From contig NZ_BQXC01000001.1 in assembly GCF_022836435.1 (NCBI RefSeq), positions 658,400 through 722,399 of the forward strand: a DNA stretch of 64,000 bases. Direction: 5' to 3'. This document shows, piece by piece, positions 1 to 8,690 of this stretch (position 1 is its first letter; each line of letters starts with the position of its first letter). Position numbers and translations under genes: made by a program. The DNA is from Nitrosomonas sp. PY1. GTDB lineage: Bacteria; Pseudomonadota; Gammaproteobacteria; Burkholderiales; Nitrosomonadaceae. The notes under the pieces were generated by a model. The model saw nothing but the letters and a program-made list of their open reading frames with translations, was not told where the DNA came from and searched no databases.

Positions 1-230
1 TAAGTAGCAATGGCTTTGACTGTTTAACAAGATATTTCAACATACTTCACCCGATTCATTTTGATACAACTTTTGAGACGAATGACAATAAGAATTATTT
101 ACAAGTCTACTGCCAAATTGTGTTGTGACAGTGTGACTTCCAAAGTTTCTTAAGTATCTCCATTGAAATATAAGTCAATTAATTAATTCTATTTCATGCA
201 ATTAAAGATAATAAAATTGATTTTTTAAAT

Positions 231-248
231 ATTAATAATTCTCATTCG
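231..248 (+). promoter_or_regulatory. Putative Fur box upstream of siderophore genes
   Basis: An AT-rich stretch containing AATAATTCTCATT resembles half or more of the ferric uptake regulator operator (consensus built from GATAAT/ATTATC units). It lies about 50 bp before the first siderophore gene, where an iron-responsive operator is expected. The match is imperfect. The rest of bases 1-299 is AT-rich intergenic sequence in which I see no gene. Confidence 0.45.
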
Positions 249-299
249 TCTTCAATTTTTAGAAAGCATATTGTTAAAATAAAATCGCATTGAATATAA

Positions 300-1400
300 A
301 TGAAACCAAATCTGCTAAGTGATTCGTCCGTGATTTTGATTGACGAGAGAATATCTGTTCAAGCGAGTTTACTGTCATATCCAGATCGGGGGTGTTGTGT
401 CATCAGGCTTGATGGCCAAAGATTGCGTATTGAGCATCGTGAATATGGGCAATCATCAGCATGGTTATTGAGAAGTGTCGATGAACGACTCGAATTGGAG
501 CCGATAAATGCCAGCAATCAATTCTCGATATGGGACTGCCTGGCAGCCATTGAAGCCTCCCTGGTTTGCTATCCATCTCAAAACAAGCTAACACTGGCAG
601 TGGCACAATCGCAGTTTCCAGAATTGCTTGCCTCTGGGGTGTTTACTACCGAAAACAACCAAGTGGTGACCTATGCAGAAATGTTTTGGCAACAACCCAG
701 GCTTTGGCATCAATGCGTCAGTGAAACACCTTATCCGATTCGATATGGATTCAGTTCAGGGCGACGTCATCCGCTGCGCCCGCCAAAACCTTCTGGGGTA
801 GTCTATCGACGATATATTCCATGGCTTGGATGCACATTGAATTTCCGTCGACCGGAAATCAATATCGACTTGCAGCGTTTCAATCGCTGGATGAATGATC
901 CTGTGGTTGCTGCTTTCTGGCAGGAAACTGGAGGTATACAGAAGCATCGAAGTTATCTCGAAGCGGTCGATGCAGATCCCCATATGCTGAGTCTGATTGC
1001 GTGCCTAGATGATGATCCATTCGGCTATTTCGAAGTTTATTGGGCCAAAGAGGATCGCATTGCGCCGTTTTACGATGCACATGACTTTGATCGCGGCTGG
1101 CATGTATTGATCGGAGAACAACAGATGCGTGGCAAGCCTTTTGTAACGGCTTGGCTACCATCTATCTCGCATTATTTGTTTCTCGATGAATGCCGTACAC
1201 AACGCATTGTCATCGAGCCTCGTGTCGATAATCACAAGATGGCGCGGAATCTTGCTTATGCCGGTTATGCCAATCTCAAGGAATTCGACTTTCCGCATAA
1301 ACGCGCTGCCTTGCATATGTTGCTGCGGGAGCGGTTCTTTTCTGATCAATTATGGGTGCCGCGCAATTCGGTTGCCACACATTCCTTATCGCTATCCTGA
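300..1400 (+). CDS. Siderophore-type GNAT acyltransferase (IucB/AlcB-like)
   Basis: A 366-residue protein whose C-terminal half (about residues 190-345) is a GNAT fold of the kind that acylates N-hydroxylysine or N-hydroxyornithine in hydroxamate siderophores. Recognisable family segments are FNRWMNDPVVAAFW, GYFEVYWAKEDRI, the GWHVLIGE core, and the terminal RIVIEPRVDNHKMA region that binds acyl-CoA. The N-terminal 180 residues are poorly conserved, as is usual for this family. It begins the block, and the N-hydroxylase gene follows only 10 bp downstream, so the two very likely act in sequence: hydroxylation of the side-chain amine, then acylation. The acyl group (acetyl or other) cannot be read from the sequence. 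The cytoplasmic location is inferred from the lack of a signal peptide. Confidence 0.8.
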   Translation: MKPNLLSDSSVILIDERISVQASLLSYPDRGCCVIRLDGQRLRIEHREYGQSSAWLLRSVDERLELEPINASNQFSIWDCLAAIEASLVCYPSQNKLTLAVAQSQFPELLASGVFTTENNQVVTYAEMFWQQPRLWHQCVSETPYPIRYGFSSGRRHPLRPPKPSGVVYRRYIPWLGCTLNFRRPEINIDLQRFNRWMNDPVVAAFWQETGGIQKHRSYLEAVDADPHMLSLIACLDDDPFGYFEVYWAKEDRIAPFYDAHDFDRGWHVLIGEQQMRGKPFVTAWLPSISHYLFLDECRTQRIVIEPRVDNHKMARNLAYAGYANLKEFDFPHKRAALHMLLRERFFSDQLWVPRNSVATHSLSLS

Positions 1401-1410
1401 GGGTTATTTC

Positions 1411-2712
1411 ATGCAAGTTTATGATTTGATAGGTATTGGTTTTGGTCCTTCAAATATCGCCTTAGCCATTACATTAAAAGAAAAGATGCAGGCCGGATAT
1501 CACATCGATTCATTTTTTATTGAAAAACAGCCGGAATTTGCATGGCATGCCAATATGATGCTGAACAGTACTCATATGCAGGTTTCATTTCTCAAAGATC
1601 TGGTTACGTTGCGCAATCCAGCCAGTCATTTCACATTTATCAATTATCTGCACCAGAAAAATCGATTGCAGGATTTTATTAATTTAAAGACTTTTTTCCC
1701 CAGTAGACACGAGTTTAATGATTATTTGGCTTGGGCTGCTTCGCACTTCGAAGATAGTAGCTCTTATGGAGAAGAGGTAATTGAGGTTCTGCCGGAAAGA
1801 ATCGGTAATGATGTGATGTACTTGCGCGTAAGGTCTCGCGATCAGAATAATAATTTGCATGAGCGGTTGACGCGTAGTTTAGCCGTGGGCATCGGTGGCA
1901 AACCGAGAATACCGGATAGTTTTTTGGCATTGAGGGATGACAACCGGATTTTTCATTCCAACGACTATTTGAGAAGGATTAAGGAATTCTCAAATGCCAA
2001 AAAAATCGCTGTTGTAGGTGGAGGGCAAAGTGCTGCGGAGATTTTCATGGATTTGCATGACCGTTTCGATGCCGCTGAAGTTGATTTGATTATGCGTGCC
2101 CGTTCGATCAGACCTTCCGATGACAGTCCGTTTGTTAATGAAATTTTCAATGCCGATTTTACTGATTTTGTTTTCAATAGTACGGAACAGGAACGTAGCA
2201 GGCTTCTCGGGGAATTCTGGCATACCAATTATGCCGCGCCGGACTTGGTGTTAATCGAGCGGATATTCAATGTGTTTTATCAGCAGAGAGTAGTAGGTGC
2301 GAAACGACACCGTTTTTTACGCAGGCATGAAGTAAAACGAGTTGATTCGTTTCCGCAAGGAATTAAGTTCGCACTGCACAATTTAAACAATAATCAGGGG
2401 TTCTCCGAAACCTATGATGCCGTAATACTCGCAACCGGATATCACCGTGATCACTTTCAGGCATTGTTGTCACCGCTTATGCCTTTTTTTAAGACTTTAT
2501 CGGTGGATCGAAATTACCGATTGGATGCCATTCCGCAATTCAAACCGGCTATTTTTCTACAAGGAGCTTGTGAATCCAGCCATGGACTGAGTGATACGCT
2601 ATTGTCCGTTACTGCAATTCGCGCCAGTGAAATTACACGAGCTCTGGTGGATTCATTGGATCAGATCAAGTCCCCGGTAACTGTACGAACTGTTTCACCG
2701 CTAATCGCCTGA
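1411..2712 (+). CDS. Lysine/ornithine N-monooxygenase (IucD/PvdA family)
   Basis: A 433-residue flavin-dependent N-hydroxylase that makes the N-hydroxylated lysine or ornithine used in hydroxamate siderophores. An FAD-binding GIGFGPSN motif lies at residues 8-15, an NADPH-binding VVGGGQSAAE segment near 200-210, and the C-terminal ATGYH motif near 341. The start at 1411 is preferred over an upstream in-frame start at 1186 because it places the FAD motif at the very N-terminus and has GAGGG seven bases upstream. The longer reading would overlap the preceding gene by more than 200 bp. Lysine versus ornithine specificity is not decidable here. It forms an operon with the GNAT gene and the TonB receptor that follows. 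Confidence 0.88.
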   Translation: MQVYDLIGIGFGPSNIALAITLKEKMQAGYHIDSFFIEKQPEFAWHANMMLNSTHMQVSFLKDLVTLRNPASHFTFINYLHQKNRLQDFINLKTFFPSRHEFNDYLAWAASHFEDSSSYGEEVIEVLPERIGNDVMYLRVRSRDQNNNLHERLTRSLAVGIGGKPRIPDSFLALRDDNRIFHSNDYLRRIKEFSNAKKIAVVGGGQSAAEIFMDLHDRFDAAEVDLIMRARSIRPSDDSPFVNEIFNADFTDFVFNSTEQERSRLLGEFWHTNYAAPDLVLIERIFNVFYQQRVVGAKRHRFLRRHEVKRVDSFPQGIKFALHNLNNNQGFSETYDAVILATGYHRDHFQALLSPLMPFFKTLSVDRNYRLDAIPQFKPAIFLQGACESSHGLSDTLLSVTAIRASEITRALVDSLDQIKSPVTVRTVSPLIA

Positions 2713-2723
2713 GGACACTCGGG

Positions 2724-5030
2724 TTGATTTATTTTTTAACTAGAGCTTTTTATTTTTCCGTCATGTACAAAAAAATAATAATATTACTTGGCAATTCAAT
2801 TCGGTGTGTATTTTCTCTTGCCTTCTTCAGTGTGAGTGTCACAGCCACGAGTCATAGTTTTGCGCAAATGCAACAGACCGAAGTGCCTAATTCAACCAAG
2901 GCAACAGATAGTAAAGCGAAATCACGCGAAGAAGGAGGCAATCCCGATACGGAAAAGGCTGCTAATTCGGTCCTGCCGACCATTGTAATCGAAGCCAAAG
3001 ATAATGGAGAAGTCATAGGGAATGTTGCCAAGCGCAGCGCCACTGCAACCAAAACTGGTACACCGATTATCGAAACACCACAGTCAATCACGGTCGTGAC
3101 GCGTAATGAGATGGATATGCGTAGTGTGCAGCATCTTACTGAAGCCTTGCGTTATGTACCTGGGGTTACCGTCGATCAATTTGGATTCGACGGGCGTGGT
3201 TTTGAGTATTTGTTTATGCGCGGATTCAATGCCACGACAACCGCCAATTTCCGTGATGGTTTGAGCAATGCGGCTAAGGGTTTGTTTTTTGCTGAGTTTA
3301 TTACGGATACTTTTGGCTTAGAGCGGGTAGATGTTTTGCGAGGTCCTGCATCGGTATTGTATGGACGCGGTGATGCGGGTGGTATTGTAAACAGGATTAC
3401 CAAGCGACCGACTGCTGCTCCGATTCGTGAGGTGGAATTTCAGTATGGTAATTTTGAACGGGAAAGGTTTGCCGCTGACCTTGGAGTGGTAAGTAAGGAT
3501 GGAACGATCATGATGCGACTGGTGACTACCGCACTGGACAGTGATACACAAGTCAGATACCCGAATACCGGAGGTGATCGAGCACATAATGAACGGTTTT
3601 ATATTGCGCCGTCCATCACTTTCCGGCCGAACGCCATGACATCTCTCACGTTAATGGGCGATATGCTCAACAACCGGAGTGGTTCGTCACCATTTTACAT
3701 TACCGCACCGGATGGCCGGTTTACCAATGTGCTGCAGAGCGATCCCAAGTTTGCACGTTATTCCACTAATCAGGCTACATTCAGTTATCAATTTGAACAT
3801 CACTTTAATGAAATACTGACAGTTCGGCAGAATTTTCGCTACGCATCTCAGAAAGGCCGCTTTCAGGATTTGTTTGCGTTGGGGTATAACGATCCTGATC
3901 GGCCGACTTTAATGGATCGCGGTACTTATGCCACGAATGAGCGTTTGAATCAAGCCGTGCTTGATACTCATTTGCAAGCAAAGATTGCCACCGGTCCTGT
4001 CAATCATACTATGTTACTTGGGGTAGATTGGAATCAGACCAATGCATTCATGCGCTATTTTGAGGGCTATAATAGTGATTATGTGCCGCCTCCGATTGAT
4101 ATTGACGATCCGGTTTATGGCGCGCAACCGATTCTGAGACCTGATTTGTTGGTGCAACATTCTAAACAACGGATCGATCAACTGGGTTTCTACATACAGG
4201 ACCAGCTTAAATACGATAACTGGGTTTTGACTTTAAGCGGGCGGCATGACAGGCTTCATACTAAAGATAGCGACTTATTGAACGAATCGGTAATCCGGAA
4301 CAAGAATAATGCATTTACTGGTCGAGCCGGTTTAACCTATCTGTTTGCAAACGGCATAGCGCCTTACTTCAGTTATTCGCAATCATTCATGCCGCAACCC
4401 GGCGTTGATGCTGAAAGCAAACCGTTTGACCCTTCTCGAGCTTCGCAATACGAAGCGGGTATAAAGTTTCAGCCGACAGGAGGGAAATCTCTCTATACGG
4501 TAGCGTTTTTTGACCTGACCAAAACGAATGCACTGACGCGGGATGTGAATGATCCTACCGGGGTGCATCTTATGCAAACTGGGGAAGTCAGGTCACGTGG
4601 CGTTGAACTGGAAGGGCGAAGTGAGTTGCTGCGCGGCCTGAATGTTATCAGTTCCTTCACTTACCTGGATGTAGATAATATAAAAGATACGGACTTCAAG
4701 GGAAAAAGACCGATACAGGTTCCCACTACAATGGCGTCTGGTTGGCTCGATTATTCCTTCGGTGCTTTGGGTTACGAGTGGCTGAAAGGATTTGGGCTGG
4801 GAGGAGGGGTTCGTTATGTCGGCAGCACATTTAACGATCAGGATAATACCAGCACCACACCATCGTTCACATTGTTCGATGCCACATTGCGCTATGAAAG
4901 AGGCCCTATGTTATTCAATATCAATGCCAGTAATATTTTTGATAAACACTACGTTAGCACATCATTTTTCAACAGATATTATCTCGGAACGGAACGTACC
5001 ATAATCGGTACTTTGACATTCCGGTTCTAG
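2724..5030 (+). CDS. TonB-dependent siderophore receptor
   Basis: An outer-membrane ligand-gated transporter for a ferric siderophore. A signal peptide ends near ATSHSFA, a TonB-box-like stretch (PTIVIEA) follows, then a plug domain (ETPQSITVVTRNEM, LRYVPGV, VLRGPASVLYGRGDAGGIVN). A long beta-barrel ends with LTFRF, the usual C-terminal aromatic. At 768 residues it is a normal length for the FhuA/FhuE/FecA class. The start is a TTG at 2724 with GAGGA about eight bases upstream. An ATG at 2763 would give a shorter, more typical signal peptide but has no good ribosome site, so the true start is open. No N-terminal signalling extension and no fecI/fecR genes are present, so direct Fur control of the operon is more likely than sigma-factor signalling. 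Confidence 0.9.
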   Translation: MIYFLTRAFYFSVMYKKIIILLGNSIRCVFSLAFFSVSVTATSHSFAQMQQTEVPNSTKATDSKAKSREEGGNPDTEKAANSVLPTIVIEAKDNGEVIGNVAKRSATATKTGTPIIETPQSITVVTRNEMDMRSVQHLTEALRYVPGVTVDQFGFDGRGFEYLFMRGFNATTTANFRDGLSNAAKGLFFAEFITDTFGLERVDVLRGPASVLYGRGDAGGIVNRITKRPTAAPIREVEFQYGNFERERFAADLGVVSKDGTIMMRLVTTALDSDTQVRYPNTGGDRAHNERFYIAPSITFRPNAMTSLTLMGDMLNNRSGSSPFYITAPDGRFTNVLQSDPKFARYSTNQATFSYQFEHHFNEILTVRQNFRYASQKGRFQDLFALGYNDPDRPTLMDRGTYATNERLNQAVLDTHLQAKIATGPVNHTMLLGVDWNQTNAFMRYFEGYNSDYVPPPIDIDDPVYGAQPILRPDLLVQHSKQRIDQLGFYIQDQLKYDNWVLTLSGRHDRLHTKDSDLLNESVIRNKNNAFTGRAGLTYLFANGIAPYFSYSQSFMPQPGVDAESKPFDPSRASQYEAGIKFQPTGGKSLYTVAFFDLTKTNALTRDVNDPTGVHLMQTGEVRSRGVELEGRSELLRGLNVISSFTYLDVDNIKDTDFKGKRPIQVPTTMASGWLDYSFGALGYEWLKGFGLGGGVRYVGSTFNDQDNTSTTPSFTLFDATLRYERGPMLFNINASNIFDKHYVSTSFFNRYYLGTERTIIGTLTFRF

Positions 5031-5080
5031 CAGATGATTGCGGTTTTTTTCTACTATCGAATTAAGATTGAGGGGATCGC

Positions 5081-6058
5081 ATGCCTTTGAATGACGAGCT
5101 TTTAGTATTTCTAGACCTGGCGGCTGAAGCGATGGCCAATGGTAGCCGATCGGCCATTCATGATCTGCCTCCGGATCTGGCGCGCCGGGAATACGAAGCG
5201 GCCTCACAGATACTAGATGTTCCTGGTCCAGAAATGGCAAGCGTGCAAGAACTGAGCATTGAGGGTCGCGACGGATACCAGATCGGCGCGCGGTTATACA
5301 AGCCTTTGGAATTTTCAGAAACCACAGATCCGCAACCGGTGTTGTTATACTTTCATGGCGGCGGCTATTGTCTTGGTAGTTTGGATTCGCATGATGCGCT
5401 GTGTCGCTCATTGGCTGCGTTGACACCTTGTTATGTATTGCATATTGCTTATCGACTGGCACCCGAAAATCGCTTCCCCAGCGCAGTGCATGATGCGCAC
5501 GATGGATATCAATGGCTTCTGCGGCAAGGGTTAGCTTATGGCCTTGATACGAGCCGTATCGCTGTTGGCGGCGATAGCGTAGGTGGCTCATTAGCAACAG
5601 GAATCACGATTATGGCACGGGACAAGAATCTGCAACAACCGGTTTGTCAGCTCCTGCTGTATCCCTGTACGAGTGCGTGGCAAGATTCCGAATCCCATCG
5701 TCGACTTGCCAGCGGGTATTTGTTGGAAGCAAAAACCTTGCAATGGATGTTCAATTTTTATCTCCGCACTGATGCCGACCGGGTCGATTGGCGATTTGCG
5801 CCACTGGAAGCGCCCGATTTGTCCAAGCTGGCGCCAGCTCACCTTGTTTTGGCCGAATTTGATCCTTTGTTGGATGAAGGAATGGCTTATGCTGAGCGAT
5901 TGCTAGACAGCGGGGTAGTGACACAAGTTCATGTATACTCAGGTATGGTTCATGATTTTGCCCGACTGAGCAATATCGTCGAAGAGGCCGAAGAAGTCCG
6001 ACAGGATTTGGCGAAAATCCTGGCAAAAGCTTTTTATCCTGAAAATGACCGTATCTAG
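5081..6058 (+). CDS. Alpha/beta hydrolase (HSL-type esterase/lipase)
   Basis: A 325-residue serine hydrolase of the hormone-sensitive-lipase group. The oxyanion motif HGGG is at residues 92-95, the nucleophile Ser166 sits in GDSVGG, and the likely acid and base are Asp261 (EFDPLLDEG) and His291 (MVHDF). No signal peptide is seen, so it is probably cytoplasmic. A clear GAGGGG ribosome site precedes the ATG. Set between a siderophore receptor and an efflux pump, it might hydrolyse an ester or lactone in the siderophore or a precursor, but this is inference from position. The family is broad and substrates vary. Confidence 0.8.
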   Translation: MPLNDELLVFLDLAAEAMANGSRSAIHDLPPDLARREYEAASQILDVPGPEMASVQELSIEGRDGYQIGARLYKPLEFSETTDPQPVLLYFHGGGYCLGSLDSHDALCRSLAALTPCYVLHIAYRLAPENRFPSAVHDAHDGYQWLLRQGLAYGLDTSRIAVGGDSVGGSLATGITIMARDKNLQQPVCQLLLYPCTSAWQDSESHRRLASGYLLEAKTLQWMFNFYLRTDADRVDWRFAPLEAPDLSKLAPAHLVLAEFDPLLDEGMAYAERLLDSGVVTQVHVYSGMVHDFARLSNIVEEAEEVRQDLAKILAKAFYPENDRI

Positions 6059-7469
6059 AAACATGAAAATGCGCACGCTAGCAGGTAATTGTTTCACTTT
6101 AAAACCATTCCGTATGGTTTTCTTTTTCCTGTCTTTACTTGCTATAAGTGCTTGCAGCATGTTGCCCGAACGTCGCGTCGGCGATGTTGGCGCAAACATT
6201 CCAGAGCAGTGGACTGAGTACACAGTAGAGCAATCGGTGGCAGTGAACTGGGTGGAAACATTTCAGGATGCCGCGTTAAAAAATCTGGTGGATATTGCCT
6301 TAGAAAATAATTATGAATTGAAAGCCGCGTCAGCAAGAATTCAAGCTGCTGCTGCACAAGCGCGCATTGACGGTTCTCCGCGCTGGCCGCAGTTTTTTCT
6401 CTCGGCGGATTATGAGGAAGCGAGAATCCGCGAAGCTGGTTTTGGTTCAGCCAGGCTAAATGTTTTCGAGGTTTTATTCGGCGTCAGTTGGGAAGTGGAT
6501 TTATGGGGAAGAATTCGCGATTCACATATGGCAGCTATAACTGAAGCCACTGCAGTGCAGGCGGATTTCCGTGGAACTCGCTTGTCACTGGCGGCGCGTG
6601 TTACGCAAAGTTATTTCGAATTGATTGAAGCCAAATTGCAATCGGCTATCATTGAACAGTCGATCAAGGATCGAAGCGTGATTGTCGATTTAGTGCGTGG
6701 CCGATTTCAGCGCGGCCTCGTTCGTGGGCTGGATTTGCGCTTGGCCTTAACCGATCTGGCAAATGCCGAGGCGCAACTGAAGCAGACGCGTAATAGCATG
6801 CAGCAAATTTCCAAAAGGCTGGAAACCTTGTTGGGTCGCTACCCCAAGGATGAAGTAAGGGCTATCGCACAATTGCCGTCGCTACCGGTAGCCATGCCGG
6901 CAGGACTGCCATCAGAACTGCTGGAACGCAGGCCTGATCTGGTAGCTGCATTTAAACGCTTGCAAGCAGCTGATTTGCGAACAGTCAGTGCACAAAAATT
7001 ACGATTGCCACGGATTACACTGACGGCGACGGGTGGAAGCCGTAGTGCTGATCTGACCGAATTGATCGATCCCAGAGCTGCGTCCTGGAATATGCTTGCC
7101 GGATTGGTGCAACCCATATTTACCGGTTGGCGTATTCAAGGTGAAATTTTTCGCAACAAGGCCCGTGTCGAAGAGGCTTTAAACCAGTACAAAAATTCGG
7201 CATTGAATGCTTTTCGCGAGGTGGAACAGGCACTGGCAGCCGAAGAATGGCTACGGCAGCAGGAAGCTGCGCTGCGCAAAGCGGTTGAACATACCGGATC
7301 TAGTCAGAAGCTGGCTACTTATTCCTATCGAAACGGCACCATTGAGATTCTAACACTGCTGGACAGCTACCGAAGCATGCTGAATGCACAGACGGCACAT
7401 CTTTCCATAACCCGGCAGCTACTGAGTAATCGTGTCAATCTTTACTTGGCTTTGGGTGGTAATGCTTGA
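6045..7469 (+). CDS. RND efflux outer-membrane lipoprotein (NodT/OprM family)
   Basis: The outer-membrane channel subunit of a tripartite RND exporter. The signal sequence ends in a lipobox (LLAISAC) with the acylated cysteine at residue 37. Two OEP repeats follow, including the family segments WEVDLWGRIRDS and LERRPDL and the late AFREVEQALA region. The ORF overlaps the preceding hydrolase by 14 bp, so translation is coupled; a start at 6063 (removing six residues) is also possible. The 474-residue length is typical. The adaptor and inner-membrane permease genes follow directly, completing one pump. Confidence 0.88.
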   Translation: MTVSRNMKMRTLAGNCFTLKPFRMVFFFLSLLAISACSMLPERRVGDVGANIPEQWTEYTVEQSVAVNWVETFQDAALKNLVDIALENNYELKAASARIQAAAAQARIDGSPRWPQFFLSADYEEARIREAGFGSARLNVFEVLFGVSWEVDLWGRIRDSHMAAITEATAVQADFRGTRLSLAARVTQSYFELIEAKLQSAIIEQSIKDRSVIVDLVRGRFQRGLVRGLDLRLALTDLANAEAQLKQTRNSMQQISKRLETLLGRYPKDEVRAIAQLPSLPVAMPAGLPSELLERRPDLVAAFKRLQAADLRTVSAQKLRLPRITLTATGGSRSADLTELIDPRAASWNMLAGLVQPIFTGWRIQGEIFRNKARVEEALNQYKNSALNAFREVEQALAAEEWLRQQEAALRKAVEHTGSSQKLATYSYRNGTIEILTLLDSYRSMLNAQTAHLSITRQLLSNRVNLYLALGGNA

Positions 7470-7517
7470 TCGATCTGATGTAGTCATCCTACCACTTGTA
7501 CAGAATTTTGTTCGTTG

Positions 7518-8690
7518 ATGAAAGTACGTAAACAACTATTCATCGCTTTACTGGTGGTAATGGCGGGTATTGCTGCGGCCATAATTATTGTTCGGATGCC
7601 GCCTCAGGCGATTCAGCAACCACAGACTTTTGAACCGCCAGCGGTACAAACGATTGTGGTGCAACCACAGCGGTTGCAGATGACGGTACAAACCCGAGGA
7701 CGTGTTAAAGCGCAAACCGAAATCGAGGTCATAACGGGCGTTTCGGGGAATATTACCTATGTGGCGCCGGCATTTGTCAGTGGCGGTTACTTTAAAAAAG
7801 GAGATTTGCTGGTTTCTATCGATCCGGCTGAATACGATTTACGTGTGGCGCAGGCACAGGCTCGAGTCATGGAAGCGCAATATCAATTGACTCGTGAGGA
7901 AGCCGAAGCAGAACAAGCGCGACAAGAGTGGTGGCAACTGGGGGAGGGCGAACCTAGTCCCTTGAATTTGAGAATTCCGCAGTTAAAAGAAAAAAAAGCG
8001 AAACTTGCCGCTGAGAAGGAAGAATTGAAAAATGCACGCTTGTTACGACAACGGACAGAAATACGCGCACCCTTTAATGGTCGAGTGCGCAACAAATCTA
8101 TAGGAATGGGGCAGTATCTGAATACTGGAGACGTATTAGGCAGTATCTACAGTAGCGATTTGGCAGAAGTGCGTTTTCCACTCAATACACAAGAATTGTC
8201 TTGGATTAATGTGCCGGAGTGGCCATCGCGCTCCGCTGCAACTGAAGGTGCTGAAGTAGTTTTGTCAGCAAACTATCGTGGAGAAATGCAAGCCTGGCGA
8301 GGGCGGATCGTCCGCAGCGAGGGTGCTATCGATGAGAAAACGGGTATGGTGGTGGTTGTGGCCCAGGTTAACGATCCGTTTGGGTTGTCAGGAAATAAGC
8401 AGGATCGCGCGGCTGCGATGTTGCCGGTAGGTTTGTATGTTGAGGCGAGTATCGAAGGTCGCTGGTTGGAGGGTGTTTATGTGTTACCAGCCAGTGCATT
8501 ATTGCAAGATGATCGTGTTGCAATTATTGATCAGAACAATCGTTTGTATATTCGTCAAGTTATTATTATAAAAAAAGAAAATGACCGTGTTGTTCTGAAG
8601 GAAGGCTTGATGCCGGGTGAGCGAGTTATGGTTGCTGGTCTACTGCATCCGGTTGAGGGCATGTCCGTAACACTGAAGGAAAGCCCATGA
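7518..8690 (+). CDS. RND efflux periplasmic adaptor (HlyD/AcrA type)
   Basis: The membrane-fusion subunit linking the RND permease to the outer-membrane channel. An N-terminal membrane anchor (LFIALLVVMAGIAAAIIIV) is followed by a barrel-sandwich half (GRVKAQTEIEV), a coiled-coil hairpin (residues about 110-185, rich in Glu, Ala and Gln) and the second lipoyl half (TEIRAPFNGRVRNKSIGMGQYL). The ATG at 7518 is preferred to the TTG one codon earlier. The gene ends four bases into the permease gene (ATGA overlap), so the two are translationally coupled. Confidence 0.87.
   Translation: MKVRKQLFIALLVVMAGIAAAIIIVRMPPQAIQQPQTFEPPAVQTIVVQPQRLQMTVQTRGRVKAQTEIEVITGVSGNITYVAPAFVSGGYFKKGDLLVSIDPAEYDLRVAQAQARVMEAQYQLTREEAEAEQARQEWWQLGEGEPSPLNLRIPQLKEKKAKLAAEKEELKNARLLRQRTEIRAPFNGRVRNKSIGMGQYLNTGDVLGSIYSSDLAEVRFPLNTQELSWINVPEWPSRSAATEGAEVVLSANYRGEMQAWRGRIVRSEGAIDEKTGMVVVVAQVNDPFGLSGNKQDRAAAMLPVGLYVEASIEGRWLEGVYVLPASALLQDDRVAIIDQNNRLYIRQVIIIKKENDRVVLKEGLMPGERVMVAGLLHPVEGMSVTLKESP

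Noticed and set aside
1186..1410. Upstream start for the N-monooxygenase
   Set aside because: It would overlap the acyltransferase gene by over 200 bp and place the FAD motif far from the N-terminus. The ATG at 1411 has a proper ribosome site.
4962..5597. A 211-codon minus-strand frame over the receptor/hydrolase junction
   Set aside because: It is antisense to two well-supported genes, has no ribosome site and no recognisable domain. It is a shadow of the coding bias on the plus strand.
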